Below are positions 1 to 8,731 of a stretch of 64,000 nt of DNA, one piece after another (positions within the stretch are counted from its first letter, which is position 1; every line of letters begins with the position of its first letter). The stretch lies in NCBI RefSeq assembly GCF_905397275.1, contig NZ_CAJPUY010000010.1:1-64000 (forward strand), read 5' to 3'. The DNA comes from Cupriavidus yeoncheonensis (GTDB lineage Bacteria > Pseudomonadota > Gammaproteobacteria > Burkholderiales > Burkholderiaceae). Both the position numbers and the translations under genes were made by a program. Below the pieces are notes generated by a model. The model was given only the letters and a program-made list of their open reading frames with translations, did no database searches and was not told the DNA's origin.

Positions 1-69
1 CTGTCGAGCTTCGCGGCGCCCGACGCACCGTGTTCAATGCGTCAGATCACCGTGGCTAGGGTGGAGCAG

Positions 70-104
70 TTTGGGTGGCCATAAGTGGGGCACTTTGGGT
101 GGCC
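70..104. repeat. Two 11-bp direct repeats, possible insertion-sequence end
   Basis: TTTGGGTGGCC occurs at 70-80 and 94-104, and the bases before each copy also agree (GAGCAG and GGGCAC). Closely spaced terminal repeats of this kind are seen at the ends of some IS21-type elements. No transposase is visible in the 69 bases to the left, so the assignment is only a suggestion. Confidence 0.3.
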
Positions 105-505
105 GCCGGGGGGTGCTGCAAGCAATGCGTCCGTCTGGTGTGGCGGCGTCTTGAAGTCTTAGGAAAGCCGAGTAATTGCAATCAATCAGGTCGATCGGGG
201 CACAACGGCTTTCGCCGCTCGCTCTGCAAAAACTCTCATCACCGAATGCCAGCCAGTACAGTATTAGCCCGCGCAAGTGCATAGCCTCAATGTGTGGACG
301 GTCTACCGGCAATGTCGGCATCCGCTGCGTTGGATCTGACGGCAACAGGTCCGAGCGACTCGGATACTGTGGTTACAGCCCTGCGTTGGTATCACCAGGG
401 TCAGTTGGCGGCTGTTCGAGCCGTTGGGCGTTGGTCCGTAAGGCGGGCAGGGAAGTGCCGACAGCGGGAATGAATTCCCCAAGTTCCCATTCGGGCCCCA
501 GTGCT

Positions 506-665
506 TGGGGAACTGGGAAATAGTTACTGGGCATGGGTTTCAGAGAAAAATATATAAAGCTCTCCCGATTCTCCTATCCCTGCGCCCTTGCTGCTTGAAT
601 TCCCTTATCCACGTGCGAGGAAAATGTAATCTTCAGGTATTGTGTCCTCCCCCTGGGGAACTGGG
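506..665. repeat. GGGGAACTGGG repeats beside the DUF3987 gene
   Basis: TGGGGAACTGGG is found twice without mismatch (506-517 and 654-665). Related pieces lie nearby: CCCCAAGTTCCCA before the first copy and a GGGGAAT/ATTCCC pair near 750. Short repeats next to a helicase-like gene could be replication iterons or operator sites of the element; the sequence alone does not decide. Confidence 0.35.
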
Positions 666-775
666 GGAGTTTTATCGAAAAAATCTCGCAAGCCCAATGC
701 CGGCTAGGGATTCCCCGTTCCCGATCTTCTCAGCGAATTGAATGGGTACGGGGAATCTATTCCCTTTTTTTTTCG

Positions 776-2635
776 CTAGTCGACCAGCCGGTAAAAAATT
801 TCCGAGCCCCGACCAGGCCCGGTGCGTTCCCGCTCTTCGATCAAGATGACGCCTGCCGATTCGAGATGCGCGATACTCCGCTTGAACCTGTCGGCGTCGA
901 GCTTGGATTTGTGGAGTAAGGCGCTGTGAAACACGCGCTCCTCATCTTCCGCGATATGATTGAACTGTTTGTAGCGCAAGTCCCCGAATGGTTTGCGACC
1001 CTCGACAGCATCGCGCATGAGCGCCTCGATCTTCCTGGCATTCTTGATGACAGCGCTATCCGTCATCGTGTCAACGAACGCGAGCAGACATATATGAGAG
1101 TACCGCACGAAACGTAGCGCCCAATCGAGATGCGTGGCTGTCACAACCTGCACCTGATCCCACGCTGCCAATACTAGTGCGATACGCTTCGCCATTTCGA
1201 CAGCACGACTGAGCAGTACGCGCCGAACCTTGTCCGCCTTCCGCGCGAGGTCGTCGTGTTCTACTTTGGCTTTAAGTTCAAGATCACGTGCTTCTGGCGA
1301 GAGTTCCACCGCGTTAACGCCGTCTTCCATCTTCAGCATGGTCGGGCCGAAATCATAGACGGACTTCGCTATCGCGCCGAGTGCCTCTTCGAGTTCGCCG
1401 TAGAGGTTACCCTGCTGCGGATACAGCTCCAGGGTCGGGAAGTCCCGACCCTGCACAATCAAGCACCGCCCGAGCAGGCCGGTATCGATCACACTGGACG
1501 AGATACCGCACATCTTCTCGCGGGTCGTGGTCCCGAAGAGCGTCACGAAGGGATGCAGCAGTATTTCAGACGGCTTCGTCGTGTCGGCAAGTACGCGGGT
1601 GGTGACGTAGCTTCGGGACGCGCTGAATAGCTCCAGCAAGCGCTTCTCGGCGCCCGTTTGATAGTCGGCGGCATTGGGGTTGCTGATTGCCCCGATCATG
1701 TGCGCCACTTCATCGACGACCAGCGACACGCGGCGCTCTGGGTTGTGCCTCAAGGATTCTTCTAGGCCCTGACCCGAACCAACGTTCGAGATTGCGTGAC
1801 CGCCTGCGATTCTGACGAGCATCTTTACGAGGTCAAGGGGCGCATCTTTGCCCGATCCGCTGTCGGCCAGGCCAATCACGTACAGGTTGCCGCGCAGCCG
1901 GTCGGTGAGCGCCCAGCGACCATGGAGGCACGCCGACATTGCGGCAAGTGAGGCAGCTGTTGTCAACTCTGGTTGCTGGCGGTTCTGGTAGCGCAGAGAC
2001 AGTTCGACAAGCTTCTCCATCGGGCCAGGAAAGGGGGCGGGGCAGGGGATGGCACTCGCAGCAGACTGTTGCGCCGCCAGAAGTTTCTTTGCGGCCCTCG
2101 CCGCCTTTTTCGCCTCCGCCTGCTGTTCGGGTGTTTCCTTGCCTGGGTCGGGCCAGCCGTTGTCGCTCGCTCTAACGTAAAGAGCATATGTGCCGGTCCC
2201 GCCGGACGGTTTGCTCCATGTGCTCAGCGCTTCTTTTTCACTGACGCCACCGGTTGCGGACCATGCAAGAAAGTCCGCTTGTGGCAATTTTGCCGCCTTG
2301 GCAGGCATGGCGAGACTTTTCCAGTCTTGAGGATCAAGCCACGCCAATGCGGACCGAGCCCGGTCGTGTCCGTCTCCCTGTGGGGTGTACTGCCATTTCG
2401 CGCAGGGTTGATGTACCTTGGTGTTGATTTGCGTTGTCGCAAGAACAGTGAAGCTTCCCATATCGGGAATCGTCATGGATGCCACTGCAGGGGCATCGGG
2501 GGTATCTGCAGGGGCTTTGTTAGCAGCGGATGTCATGCTCACATCCCCAACGACCATGACGGCCTTAGCCGGGGCGAGTTGAGTCACGGCAACCCCGTCG
2601 AGCTGGGTGCAAGCCTTTGCATCGATAATGCTCAT
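776..2635 (-). CDS. DUF3987 family helicase/primase-like protein of an integrative element
   Basis: A 619-residue protein. The first 200 residues are a low-similarity lead with an Ala/Lys-rich stretch. The conserved core follows, with a Walker A-like loop GLADSGSGKD near residue 258 and an acidic Walker B-like VVDEVAHM about 55 residues later. The C-terminal 100 residues look like a winged helix (FKRSIAHLESAGVILIEE). DUF3987 proteins are common on integrative elements and phages, where they are thought to act in replication; that role is inferred. The start at 2635 follows AGGTGG by 5 bases. It is read after the AlpA-like gene, and a candidate antisense RNA covers the gap between them. Confidence 0.75.
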   Translation of the reverse strand: MSIIDAKACTQLDGVAVTQLAPAKAVMVVGDVSMTSAANKAPADTPDAPAVASMTIPDMGSFTVLATTQINTKVHQPCAKWQYTPQGDGHDRARSALAWLDPQDWKSLAMPAKAAKLPQADFLAWSATGGVSEKEALSTWSKPSGGTGTYALYVRASDNGWPDPGKETPEQQAEAKKAARAAKKLLAAQQSAASAIPCPAPFPGPMEKLVELSLRYQNRQQPELTTAASLAAMSACLHGRWALTDRLRGNLYVIGLADSGSGKDAPLDLVKMLVRIAGGHAISNVGSGQGLEESLRHNPERRVSLVVDEVAHMIGAISNPNAADYQTGAEKRLLELFSASRSYVTTRVLADTTKPSEILLHPFVTLFGTTTREKMCGISSSVIDTGLLGRCLIVQGRDFPTLELYPQQGNLYGELEEALGAIAKSVYDFGPTMLKMEDGVNAVELSPEARDLELKAKVEHDDLARKADKVRRVLLSRAVEMAKRIALVLAAWDQVQVVTATHLDWALRFVRYSHICLLAFVDTMTDSAVIKNARKIEALMRDAVEGRKPFGDLRYKQFNHIAEDEERVFHSALLHKSKLDADRFKRSIAHLESAGVILIEERERTGPGRGSEIFYRLVD

Positions 2636-2655
2636 TTTCCACCTCATAATCCAGT

Positions 2656-2684
2656 TGTTAACCGGGCGAGGCGCTACTACAATA
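2656..2684 (+). promoter_or_regulatory. Strong sigma-70-like promoter for a short RNA
   Basis: TTGTTA (2656-2661) and TACAAT (2679-2684) are separated by exactly 17 bp, on the strand opposite to the neighbouring genes. No open frame with a ribosome binding site follows; instead a factor-independent terminator ends at 2766. Confidence 0.55.
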
Positions 2685-2690
2685 GAAGCG

Positions 2691-2766
2691 CTTTACTTGC
2701 CCTCGCTAGGTATGTAGATAGCCCGGATGGCGCGTGTCTTCGCGATCCGGGTTTCTTTTTTTCTAT
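2691..2766 (+). ncRNA. Candidate antisense small RNA
   Basis: The predicted transcript runs about 76 nt from the promoter at 2656-2684 to an intrinsic terminator. The terminator stem CCCGGAT (2723-2729) pairs with ATCCGGG (2746-2752), an inner CGCG/CGCG pairing supports it, and a T-rich tail follows (2753-2766). It lies between the AlpA-like gene and the DUF3987 start, on the opposite strand, so it would be complementary to the untranslated leader of the DUF3987 message. An antisense control RNA for a replication gene is the obvious model, as for plasmid copy-number RNAs. It is an inference from promoter, terminator and position. Confidence 0.45.
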
Positions 2767-2811
2767 CACAGCTAGTAGCTGCAATGTTTCTGCAATTTAG
2801 CTGCAGCGCAG

Positions 2812-3180
2812 TTACTTGCTGGACTCCAGATGCGCACGGATCGTGCTGGTAAGCCAATACGGGCTCTTGCCGTCGTAACCGTCAGGCTGAGGGATTTTCC
2901 CGAGGTGAAGCCACGTATGAAGGGTATTTGGCGACTTGCGGCCATACAGTGCCAAGAGGTTCGCAATGCGGAGCCTGCCCGGTTGATCTAATGTAATCAA
3001 CGGCGCTTTCGGTTTGACGTGTCCGCTTCCGCGCTTTTTCTTCGGCTCGGGGGTCGGTTCAGCAGCAACCGGAGGAGCAATGGCTGTGGGCACTGCAGGT
3101 CTGTTCAAATAGGTGATGCCCATGATGTACGTCCATTCATGGCGCAACAATGTGCGCCGGCTAATTAAACCGGCGTTCAT
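2812..3180 (-). CDS. AlpA/excisionase-like DNA-binding protein
   Basis: About 102-122 residues. A Pro/Ala/Lys-rich linker is followed by a helix-turn-helix segment (RIANLLALYGRKSPNTLHTWLHLGKIPQPDGYDGKSPYWLTSTIRAHLESSK) of the type in AlpA and phage excisionases, with the wing sequence before YWLTSTI. Elements with a P4-type integrase usually carry such a gene to control integrase expression or excision. Candidate starts are 3180 and 3123; neither has a good ribosome binding site. Confidence 0.55.
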   Translation of the reverse strand: MNAGLISRRTLLRHEWTYIMGITYLNRPAVPTAIAPPVAAEPTPEPKKKRGSGHVKPKAPLITLDQPGRLRIANLLALYGRKSPNTLHTWLHLGKIPQPDGYDGKSPYWLTSTIRAHLESSK

Positions 3181-3205
3181 CCATCAAAGAGGGGAATTGA
3201 GCACC

Positions 3206-3268
3206 GGAGTGGGTTTCGCCGCCCCATTGCAGGACGACTATTGAATTCGGTTTGAAACGACCCACTCC
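3206..3268. promoter_or_regulatory. Long-spaced inverted repeat between AlpA-like gene and integrase
   Basis: GGAGTGGGT followed by TTC at 3206-3217 is mirrored by GAAACGACCCACTCC at 3254-3268: nine perfectly paired bases plus three more after a short insert. It is upstream of the AlpA-like gene and downstream of the integrase, where an excisionase or regulator could bind. Confidence 0.35.
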
Positions 3269-3337
3269 ATTGGGATGCGCATGCATCAGGCGCATTTATA
3301 GGATGCCATGTATCTGGCGCGGATGCAAATGGGGAAA

Positions 3338-4669
3338 TTAATGGCTGGCTGTAAGTGCCGTCAGTACCACTACGTTATTGCTTGAGAGTGAGGCCAACCG
3401 TTGCCCGAGCAAGTCCCACGCTTGGCGCTTCTCATCGCGGTAGTCATGCACCTGATACGTGCGCCGAATCCGATTCTCGTCAGTGTGATTCAGGCATTTT
3501 TCTATGATGGCCGGCAAGATGCCGCAAGCTTGCATGAGCGTTGCCGCGGTGCGTCGCAAGTCATGAGGCGTCCATCGGCTGGCTCCTAGGGCGAGCGCAT
3601 TTCGATGTGTTGCAGTCCGTTTGCTGTGTGGCGTCGTCCGGTCGTAGTACTTCAGTTGCCTATCGGACACCTGCTTCGTGATCCCCTTTAAGTCAGCGTG
3701 GCGATCACCTTTTGAAGCAGGCATAAGCCATGCGCTACTGCCCGACAGGGCAACCAATGTCCACATGTGCCCCAAGGCGAACGCGCTCAGGTGGACTACG
3801 TTCGGTTTACCGTTCTTTGAATGCTCGGATGGGATGACCCACGTTGCGGCATCCAGATCAATATCAGCACGCCTTGCCTTAATAATTTCACCAATGCGGC
3901 AGGCCGTTGCCAGCTGCAACCAAAGGGCGGCCTTTGTGCTGTCTGGCAGATTCGCGGCTTCGAGCGCGGAACGTAGGGCACGTAGCTCGGATTCGGTGAG
4001 TACGCGGTCGCGTTCGACTTCCGCGCCGCCAACGTGCTTCTTCTCAATGCCGATCGTCGGGTTGCCCGTCACGATCTCGCGCACAAGGGCAAACGAAAAC
4101 AATTGCCGTAGCTCTGCGAGCAATCTGTTTGCCAACCGGTTCGCGCCCCTGGCCTTCACCTTGTCGAGTACCGCCATGATGTCGGCGCGCTTGATGTCGT
4201 CGGCGTGGCGGTCGCCGAGGACGGGGATCACATCCTTCTCGATGCCGCGCTTGGTCTCCGCGCCTTGATCCTTCCGGTTCGATAGCTCGGCTGTCACCCA
4301 TTGCTGGTACACCGCGCGAAGAGTAGGGCGGGCGAGATGCTGTTGTAGCTGCGCGATCTTCGCCTGTTCCTCGGCGCGGGCTTCGAGCTTATTGACGCGC
4401 TTCCGTTCTGCAGGGTCTACACCTTGTTCGAGCAGGGAACGGGCCGCATCTCGCGCGAGACGAATGCTCTTCAGTGATACCGATGGCCACGTTCCGCATG
4501 ACAGGTCACGGAATTTGCCATCGCGCTTGTACGTGTAGACGAAGGACACCGATACGGCGCCGGATACCTTCACACGAACCTTCCCGGTGAGGTTGCCGCC
4601 GTCGCGCAAGGTCTGGCCGTCTGCCTCGGCTTTCAGGGCTTTCAGCGCCAATTCAGTGAGTGCAGGCAT
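3338..4669 (-). CDS. Tyrosine recombinase, P4-type integrase
   Basis: 443 residues, the usual size. The N-terminal 90 residues are the DUF4102-type arm-binding domain, followed by a charged linker and core-binding domain. The catalytic domain shows the first Arg in ATACRIGEI, the HDLRRT box, a second His in LNHTDENR and the nucleophile Tyr in RRTYQVH, so all active-site residues are present. Its start is about 170 bp from the tRNA-Pro fragment at 4836-4880, its expected attachment site. It should catalyse integration and, with an excisionase, excision of the island extending leftwards out of the window. Confidence 0.9.
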   Translation of the reverse strand: MPALTELALKALKAEADGQTLRDGGNLTGKVRVKVSGAVSVSFVYTYKRDGKFRDLSCGTWPSVSLKSIRLARDAARSLLEQGVDPAERKRVNKLEARAEEQAKIAQLQQHLARPTLRAVYQQWVTAELSNRKDQGAETKRGIEKDVIPVLGDRHADDIKRADIMAVLDKVKARGANRLANRLLAELRQLFSFALVREIVTGNPTIGIEKKHVGGAEVERDRVLTESELRALRSALEAANLPDSTKAALWLQLATACRIGEIIKARRADIDLDAATWVIPSEHSKNGKPNVVHLSAFALGHMWTLVALSGSSAWLMPASKGDRHADLKGITKQVSDRQLKYYDRTTPHSKRTATHRNALALGASRWTPHDLRRTAATLMQACGILPAIIEKCLNHTDENRIRRTYQVHDYRDEKRQAWDLLGQRLASLSSNNVVVLTALTASH

Positions 4670-4835
4670 TGCTTCTCCCGTTTTCCCCTACTTTTACCCC
4701 TACCGATCGGCAGGATTAGACTGGTATCAGTAGGCTGATACAGGAGATATCATATCGTTTAAATCCTTGTGTAACAAGGAGTTATGGGCGATAGAGAGGA
4801 TTCCTTTGGGCGAGTTTGGATTTTGGAGAACCTTT

Positions 4836-4880
<45 letters not shown>

Positions 4881-4885
4881 GATAG

Positions 4886-4918
4886 AACCCGCTTGGCGTA
4901 AGGCCAAGCGGGTTTTTT
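4886..4918 (+). terminator. Intrinsic terminator of the original tRNA-Pro gene
   Basis: AACCCGCTTGGC (4886-4897) pairs perfectly with GCCAAGCGGGTT (4903-4914) across a 5-base loop, followed by a T run. Its position just behind the tRNA-Pro end supports this as the native chromosomal side of the attachment site. Confidence 0.75.
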
Positions 4919-4971
4919 ACTTTCCAAGCGGGGTAGCGTTGCTACCCATATTTTTGGATGACATCCAATAT

Positions 4972-6034
4972 TCAGGCAGCAGGAAGTTTTAAGCGAACGG
5001 TCGACACCGGCACCTCGCGCTGCTTGATGTAGCCCTCGGTGGTTGCGCGATCTGTGTGCGCACCGGCCACCTGCAGAGCCTCGATGTCGTACCCCGCCTT
5101 CTTCGCGTCCGCGAGCGCCTTGGCCCGGATGTCCTTCACCGTTTAATCCTTGCCTTCCACGCGCGCGCCAGCGCGTCCCGCCACGCTGCCGCAGTCTTCG
5201 GTTTCGCACGGCGGTCCACCAGCACGAAGTCATCAGCCAGAGCCTGCACCTTGATGCTGCGGCGTAGTTCTTTGGCGCGGCGTAGCACTTCCTCAATCTC
5301 TGGCGTGATGGGCCAATCCACCGCCTCGCCGCTGCTGTCCGCTGTCTTGCTGGGCACGAAGTGGATCACGCCGGCCTGGCGATCAACCTGCGACCAGCGC
5401 AACTCGCGGACGTCCGTCGACCGCTGGCAGGTGAGATAGCAAAGGTCGACGAAAACCTGCATCTCCGGTCCGGTCGGCACCTTGGCCGTCACCTCCTGCA
5501 CCTCCCCTCGGACGGCCTTCTTGTACTTGTAGGCGGCCAGGGCGGCACGGATGGCAAGGAAATGGTCGTGCGGGATGTAAACCTTGCGCGTCTTCGGTTT
5601 CTTCAGTGCGACTTCACGGCACGGGTTGACGGTGATGTGCCGGCCCAGAACCACCCAGGCGAAAAACTTGGATAGCCATCCCTTCATGGCGGTCTGGGTC
5701 GGCAGCTTGTCCGGCCAGTTGCCCAGCAGGAAGTCCTGCACCGCACCGTGATCCACTTCTTCAATGCTGTGCTGGCGGAAGGCCTTGCGTACGTCCTCGC
5801 CGCGGCGGCACCATTCCTTCCGGAATGATTCGGCGTACTGCTTAGCGTGTTGCTCCATGTAGATGGAGACTAGGCGCGACATACTGCCCTCGTCGCCGTC
5901 GATCTCGGTCTTGAGCTTTTCCTCGGCCAAGCGCTCGAACATCCGCGTCTGGCCCTCGTCGACGCGGCACAGCTTGATCCACTTTTCGTCGGTGTTTCGG
6001 ACCCAGAAATAGCTGTGGTGGGCATTCCCGTTTT
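4972..6034 (-). pseudogene. Second tyrosine recombinase, frameshifted and 5'-truncated
   Basis: The reading frame from about 6034 to 5136 gives a core-binding domain and the first catalytic region (CYLTCQRSTDVRELRW). It stops at 5136 after KARIKR. In the next frame the rest continues without a gap: TVKDIRAKAL (HxxR region), then VAGAHTDRATTEGYIKQR with the nucleophile Tyr, ending at 4972. A one-base shift near 5146 therefore splits the catalytic domain. The N-terminus is also cut: the frame at 6034 begins with a stop just before NGNAHHSYFWVRNTDEKW. It is a relic of another element inserted near the same tRNA-Pro site. Confidence 0.75.
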
Positions 6035-6036
6035 AG

Positions 6037-6570
6037 CTATGTGGTGGGTATCGCAGTGAATGGCTCCGGCCGCTTCGTCTTCGCGATGTAGAGCGGATGC
6101 TTTGGGCTGCCGTCTTTGTTCAGCCCCAGGTGATGGAGCAGATTTCCACGCCCACACATCCTGATGATTCGTAGCAGCTCAACCGCGCGCTCGGGCGCGG
6201 CCTTGTGAGTACCCCAGGCGCAGATCACCATCGCGCAACGGTCGATGGCGTCCATGACTGCGCTGTTGGCGATGTCCTCACGGCCAATCGGAGCGGGATG
6301 CGTCAGTAGGCCATCCGGGTTGGTTGACCGCAGCGGGAACAGATTGACCACTTCCAGCCGCCCGTACTTTCCTGCCATGGCGTGCTGCAGACAGTGGGTG
6401 ATCGTCGGGTCGTTCACCCCGTGGTCAGCCGTCGATGGGTTGAGCATGATAAAACCCAGCGCGGGGCGGGTCTCGTCCCAGACGCGCCAGAGGCGGTACC
6501 GGTACTGCTCGCAGTCGGAGAGGAGGCAGCCGGCCTCGCAGCCGAGGGTCTGGATGGTCAAGCGCTGCAT
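6037..6570 (-). CDS. DUF1643 domain protein
   Basis: 177 residues from the start at 6570, which follows GGAGGAG by 9 bases. The family signature RLWRVWDETRPALGFIMLNPSTAD and the later CAWGTHKAAPERAVELL are present, so the domain is complete. DUF1643 proteins occur on phages and genomic islands; their biochemical function is unknown to me. The start region is divergent from the small gene at 6602, and the two ribosome binding sites lie back to back. Confidence 0.75.
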   Translation of the reverse strand: MQRLTIQTLGCEAGCLLSDCEQYRYRLWRVWDETRPALGFIMLNPSTADHGVNDPTITHCLQHAMAGKYGRLEVVNLFPLRSTNPDGLLTHPAPIGREDIANSAVMDAIDRCAMVICAWGTHKAAPERAVELLRIIRMCGRGNLLHHLGLNKDGSPKHPLYIAKTKRPEPFTAIPTT

Positions 6571-6601
6571 GCTACGATTCTCCTCCCAAATGGAGGTGGC
6601 C

Positions 6602-6805
6602 ATGACAATCGAAAGCTACCAGGGCTACACCGTCCGCGGCTTTGCGAGACAGTTTGCCGACGGATCCTTCGAGGCCTCCGGTGCAGTTGAAATAGATGGT
6701 CGCGTCTTGGACGGAGCGGACCCTTTGGGGTACTACCCGTCGTTCGCGCTGGCTGCGGCAGCGGGGATCGCGTGGGCGAAAGCCTGGGTCGATGATCACG
6801 GCTGA
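6602..6805 (+). CDS. Small conserved Burkholderiaceae protein, YQGYTV family
   Basis: 67 residues with a clear GGAGGT six bases before the ATG. The sequence pattern YQGYTVRGF...W(A/V)KAWVDDHG matches the C-terminal half of the protein at 10022-10462 (YRGFMVHVF...WARQWVQNNG), so these are paralogues. An extended -10 candidate CATGCTACGAT is at 6568-6578. Function unknown. Confidence 0.65.
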   Translation: MTIESYQGYTVRGFARQFADGSFEASGAVEIDGRVLDGADPLGYYPSFALAAAAGIAWAKAWVDDHG

Positions 6806-6937
6806 ACCCTCCGAAATTCCACTACCCACACCCACGGATTGGCCTCCCGCGCGCCGGCGCGGGTGACCTGGTACGGCGAAGAGTATGGGGCGTTCTTTCG
6901 TCATGCTAGGATTCCTCGGAAACGATGGGAGGGCGCC

Positions 6938-7177
6938 ATGTCGAGCCATGCCTGGGTCGAAGAAGGGGAGTACTACTGCCACTGCACGGTCTGGAAGTCG
7001 AAATCTGGAGCCTGGGAGGCATCGGTATTGTTCGAGCGCAGAATTGATCACGCAAACGAGTTTGTCCCCGGCTTGCGACACAAGATCAAGGCCGCGTTCA
7101 ATGGCGAGGAAGAGGCGATGGCCGAAGCAATTGCTTACGCAAAGGCTTGCGTCGAGAACACTAAGACCGGCTTGTAG
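6938..7177 (+). CDS. Small conserved protein, function unknown
   Basis: 79 residues, rich in Trp/Glu (WKSKSGAWEASVLFERR) and ending EEEAMAEAIAYAKACVEN, similar in layout to the protein at 6602. GGGAGGG precedes the ATG by 4-5 bases and CATGCTAGGAT (6902-6912) resembles the promoter box of the 6602 gene. It is probably a member of the same group of small single-gene transcripts. Confidence 0.6.
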   Translation: MSSHAWVEEGEYYCHCTVWKSKSGAWEASVLFERRIDHANEFVPGLRHKIKAAFNGEEEAMAEAIAYAKACVENTKTGL

Positions 7178-7179
7178 CC

Positions 7180-7662
7180 TCATGCGGCTACTCCAAATCG
7201 TCTCGATTCCTTCGCAGACCAACTCGCCATCCCAGGCACGTTGACGCTTACCAGTGCTGCCGCCATCGGTGGGCTGACGCTGTTGCCGCACATGCGAATC
7301 TGGGCGTGCTGTGGCAGGCGGTAAGCCTTCATCTTGCCGATGCACATCGGTGCCTCGCGTAGGAACGCAAGCGTAGGATCGGCGGGGTCAATAATCGGTG
7401 CGAAGACGTAGGTGCTCGGGAAGCCTTGGGCCTGATACAGCTTAGGCGGAACCAGCATGCGCATGCCGATGTCGGCTATCTTGAACTGCTCGCCGGCCAC
7501 CATCACAAGGCCCAGTGGATCCACGTTCCACACGCTCTCACAGTGATGCTCAGTCTGCGGATGGTTCATGGCGTGCATCGCCACAGCCTCGGGGTCGCGG
7601 TTGATGGCGTTGTCGGAAGGGGAACTGGTCCCTGCATGCTGCGACCTCGCGCAGCGGGACAC
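7180..7662 (-). pseudogene. C-terminal remnant of a C5 cytosine DNA methyltransferase
   Basis: The frame contains the end of a Dcm-type enzyme: IADIGMRMLVPPKLYQAQGFPSTYVF (motif IX region) and MCGNSVSPPMAAALV (motif X). Motifs I, IV, VI and VIII are missing, because coding similarity stops near 7660 where the lipoprotein gene region begins on the other strand. It cannot be active alone. With the broken integrase at 4972 it marks a decayed prophage or island. Confidence 0.6.
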
Positions 7663-7735
7663 GATTTCTTACAACTGGGAGTGGCACCCGTCGGTATTCT
7701 TGCGGCAAATTCGCCAACTGCAAACGCAGGTCACC

Positions 7736-8197
7736 ATGAAACCCCATCTCGTGCTCACCGTAGCCACGGCAGCACTTCTCACCGGCTGCGCTGTCGCCCC
7801 CTACGATGACGGCTACTACCACGGCGGATACTCGCGCCCATACTACGGTGGCGGTTACTCTGATTGGAGCGGTGGCAGATACCACGGCGGTAACCATAAA
7901 TGGGACGATGACTGGAATCGTGGCTGGGACCGGGACGAGAAGCGCGGCAGGGGCCGCGATTGGAACGACGGTGACAACCGCGGCTGGAACCGTGGTGGAA
8001 ATCAACGCGAAAACCGCGGTGAGAAGCGTGGGTGGAATCGCGGCAATGAGCGAGCGGAGAATCGCGGCTCGGACCGCCGCGCTGAGCGTGGCGAAGACCG
8101 AGGTAGTGGTCGTGGCGGCAACCGCGCTGATGACCGTGGGGGAAATCGCGGTGGTGACGGCGGTAGAGGTCGAGGCGGAGATCGCGGCAACGATTGA
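7736..8197 (+). CDS. Glycine/arginine-rich repeat lipoprotein
   Basis: 153 residues. The N-terminus MKPHLVLTVATAALLTGC is a lipoprotein signal with lipobox LTGC, so Cys18 would be acylated. It continues with a Gly/Tyr-rich segment (YYGGGYSDWSGGRYHGG), then some 90 residues of RGG/NRG/ENRG-type repeats made of Arg, Gly, Asn, Asp and Glu. The stop overlaps the TTG start of the OmpA-like frame at 8194, which suggests translational coupling or an originally fused protein. It is likely anchored in the outer membrane; function unknown. Confidence 0.7.
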   Translation: MKPHLVLTVATAALLTGCAVAPYDDGYYHGGYSRPYYGGGYSDWSGGRYHGGNHKWDDDWNRGWDRDEKRGRGRDWNDGDNRGWNRGGNQRENRGEKRGWNRGNERAENRGSDRRAERGEDRGSGRGGNRADDRGGNRGGDGGRGRGGDRGND

Positions 8198-8654
8198 CAG
8201 GCCTGGAGCGGGTGGATCAGCGCATTGCCCGTCTGCTGGCGCCAGACATCGCATCGGGTGCCACGAGCCTGGGCAAGAGGGGAGATCGCGTCTATTTGCT
8301 CTTCAGCAGCGATATGGGATTCACCGCCGGTAAGGCCGACATATTGCCGCAGCTCGCGCGGCAGCTCGACCAGCTTGTGACGGTACTGGGGGCTACTGAT
8401 GATCTTGTCACCGTGATTGGACACACCGACGCTTCGGTGGGACAGCGGGGTGGTGGTGCGTCAAATCTTGCGTTGTCGCGGGCGCGTGCAATGGCGGCAC
8501 GCTATCTGCAGGAACATGGTGCCGGACATGGCCGGATTTCGATCATCGGCCGTGGCGCGGCGGACCAGTCGGCGATAACCGGACCGAAGCTGGCAGGGCA
8601 TTGAATCGGCGGATCGAGATTGTTATCGATCGAACCTCGGAGGCGGCACCATGA
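8194..8654 (+). pseudogene. OmpA-like peptidoglycan-binding protein with a one-base frameshift near the end
   Basis: The first frame gives an OmpA C-terminal domain: VYLLFSSDMGFTAGKADILPQL, VTVIGHTDASVG, LSRARAMAARYL and ISIIGRGAAD. It then runs into a stop at 8602-8604. The expected end DNRTEAGRALNRRIEIVI is encoded in the next frame from 8574 to 8654. One missing base around 8565-8574 thus removes the motif that holds diaminopimelate. It may be a real lesion or a sequence error. The gene overlaps the lipoprotein stop and starts with TTG. Confidence 0.65.
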
Positions 8655-8731
8655 GCACGCCAAACGGCACGCAAGTAGGGGAATGTCGTCACGTGCAGTA
8701 GCATTCATGGCCGCGTTGCGCCACGTCCTCA

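Larger units (their letters stand above)
1..775. other. Gene-poor left edge of an integrative element
   Basis: No open frame here reads like a protein: the short ones have no recognisable domain and mostly no ribosome binding site. The stretch holds two sets of repeats, annotated separately. The right half (480-775) is visibly richer in A+T than the genes around it and lies downstream of the DUF3987 gene, which is read leftwards into it. Confidence 0.5.

Noticed and set aside
176..523. A 115-codon plus-strand frame at the left edge
   Set aside because: No binding site, no domain, and overlapping frames are of similar length; it looks like chance.
7950..8190. Repetitive DNA that might be a CRISPR array
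   Set aside because: The repeats are irregular, in frame, and code for RGG/NRG repeats of a lipoprotein; there are no constant repeats with unique spacers.
7550..8254. A minus-strand frame rich in Ala/Val/Thr over the lipoprotein
   Set aside because: The composition reflects the complement of GGC/CGC repeats; it has no start site.
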